In this document: positions 62,847-64,000 of the stretch, piece by piece
Layout: every line of letters begins with the position of its first letter
How positions within the stretch are numbered: the stretch's first letter is position 1
Source of the DNA: Comamonas badia DSM 17552
GTDB lineage: Bacteria > Pseudomonadota > Gammaproteobacteria > Burkholderiales > Burkholderiaceae_C
Assembly (NCBI RefSeq): GCF_000484635.1
Contig: NZ_AXVM01000003.1
Coordinates: 310,001 to 374,000 of the forward strand
Length of the DNA stretch: 64,000 nt
Direction: 5' to 3'
Program-made: the position numbers and the translations under genes
The notes under the pieces: generated by a model
Seen by the model: the letters and a program-made list of their open reading frames with translations, nothing else
Told to the model about the DNA's origin: nothing
Databases searched by the model: none

Positions 62847-64000
<1,154 letters not shown>

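Overview
The window is GC-rich, densely coded bacterial chromosome. Its gene families, the short dispersed repeats carrying CAGCGC/CAAGCGC stems near gene ends, and the IPTL-CTERM surface protein all point to a betaproteobacterium of the order Burkholderiales, most likely family Comamonadaceae (inference; the genus cannot be fixed from the sequence). About sixty protein genes are supported. I found no rRNA, tRNA, CRISPR array, transposase or integrase. No stretch above about 300 bases lacks a gene; the longer gaps (44527-44772, 42176-42374, 8862-9059, 57713-57904) hold repeats or regulatory-looking sites described below.

Layout. 1-6724: end of argS, a SPOR protein, periplasmic DsbA, then lptA-lptB-rpoN, an RNA methyltransferase and an orphan PIN-domain RNase. 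6840-14749: NCS2 permease, zinc-ribbon protein, a palindromic REP-like element, thioesterase, ATP:cobalamin adenosyltransferase, MATE exporter, and a CHASE-PAS-PAS-GGDEF-EAL protein whose GGDEF site is degenerate. 14939-21372: LytS/LytR-type two-component pair, a DUF2141 protein, a carotenoid-oxygenase-family enzyme, a TMEM175-like channel, a small unknown and an FAD-linked lactate/glycolate dehydrogenase. 21385-23723: MFS exporter and a CsgG-like lipoprotein fused to a peptidoglycan-binding domain.

23819-35815 is the chromosome-partition neighbourhood, read on the minus strand: mnmG, rsmG, parA, a 1954-residue exported repeat protein, a small serine hydrolase, parB and a membrane-anchored methyltransferase. 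Four parS-like 16-mers lie in or beside mnmG and rsmG, so a complete ParABS locus is present, but nearly 7 kb separates the parA and parB coding regions. 35835-43268: Old Yellow Enzyme reductase, a copZ-cueR copper operon with a MerR-type promoter, a CPA2 antiporter, a MOSC protein, an NlpC/P60 lipoprotein, PagL, a Spy/CpxP-like protein and RdgC.

43273-55472: a GATE/nucleoside-recognition fusion protein, then a convergent gap with two exact DnaA boxes and an AT-rich 13-mer, then a large minus-strand catabolic block (thiolase, enoyl-CoA hydratase, acyl-CoA synthetase, and LivF, LivK, LivM, LivH, LivG transporter parts) with a divergent TetR regulator. It looks like uptake, CoA activation and beta-oxidation of an organic acid. 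55020-64000: PACE exporter, shikimate kinase, SOS-controlled recA-recX, MarR regulator, TctDE-like two-component system, SPOR protein, BirA, a SET-domain methyltransferase and the start of topoisomerase III.

The most unusual features are the giant Cys-paired repeat protein inside the par locus, the DnaA-box gap, the repeat families that enter coding sequence and the recA leader, and the SET-domain gene coupled to birA.
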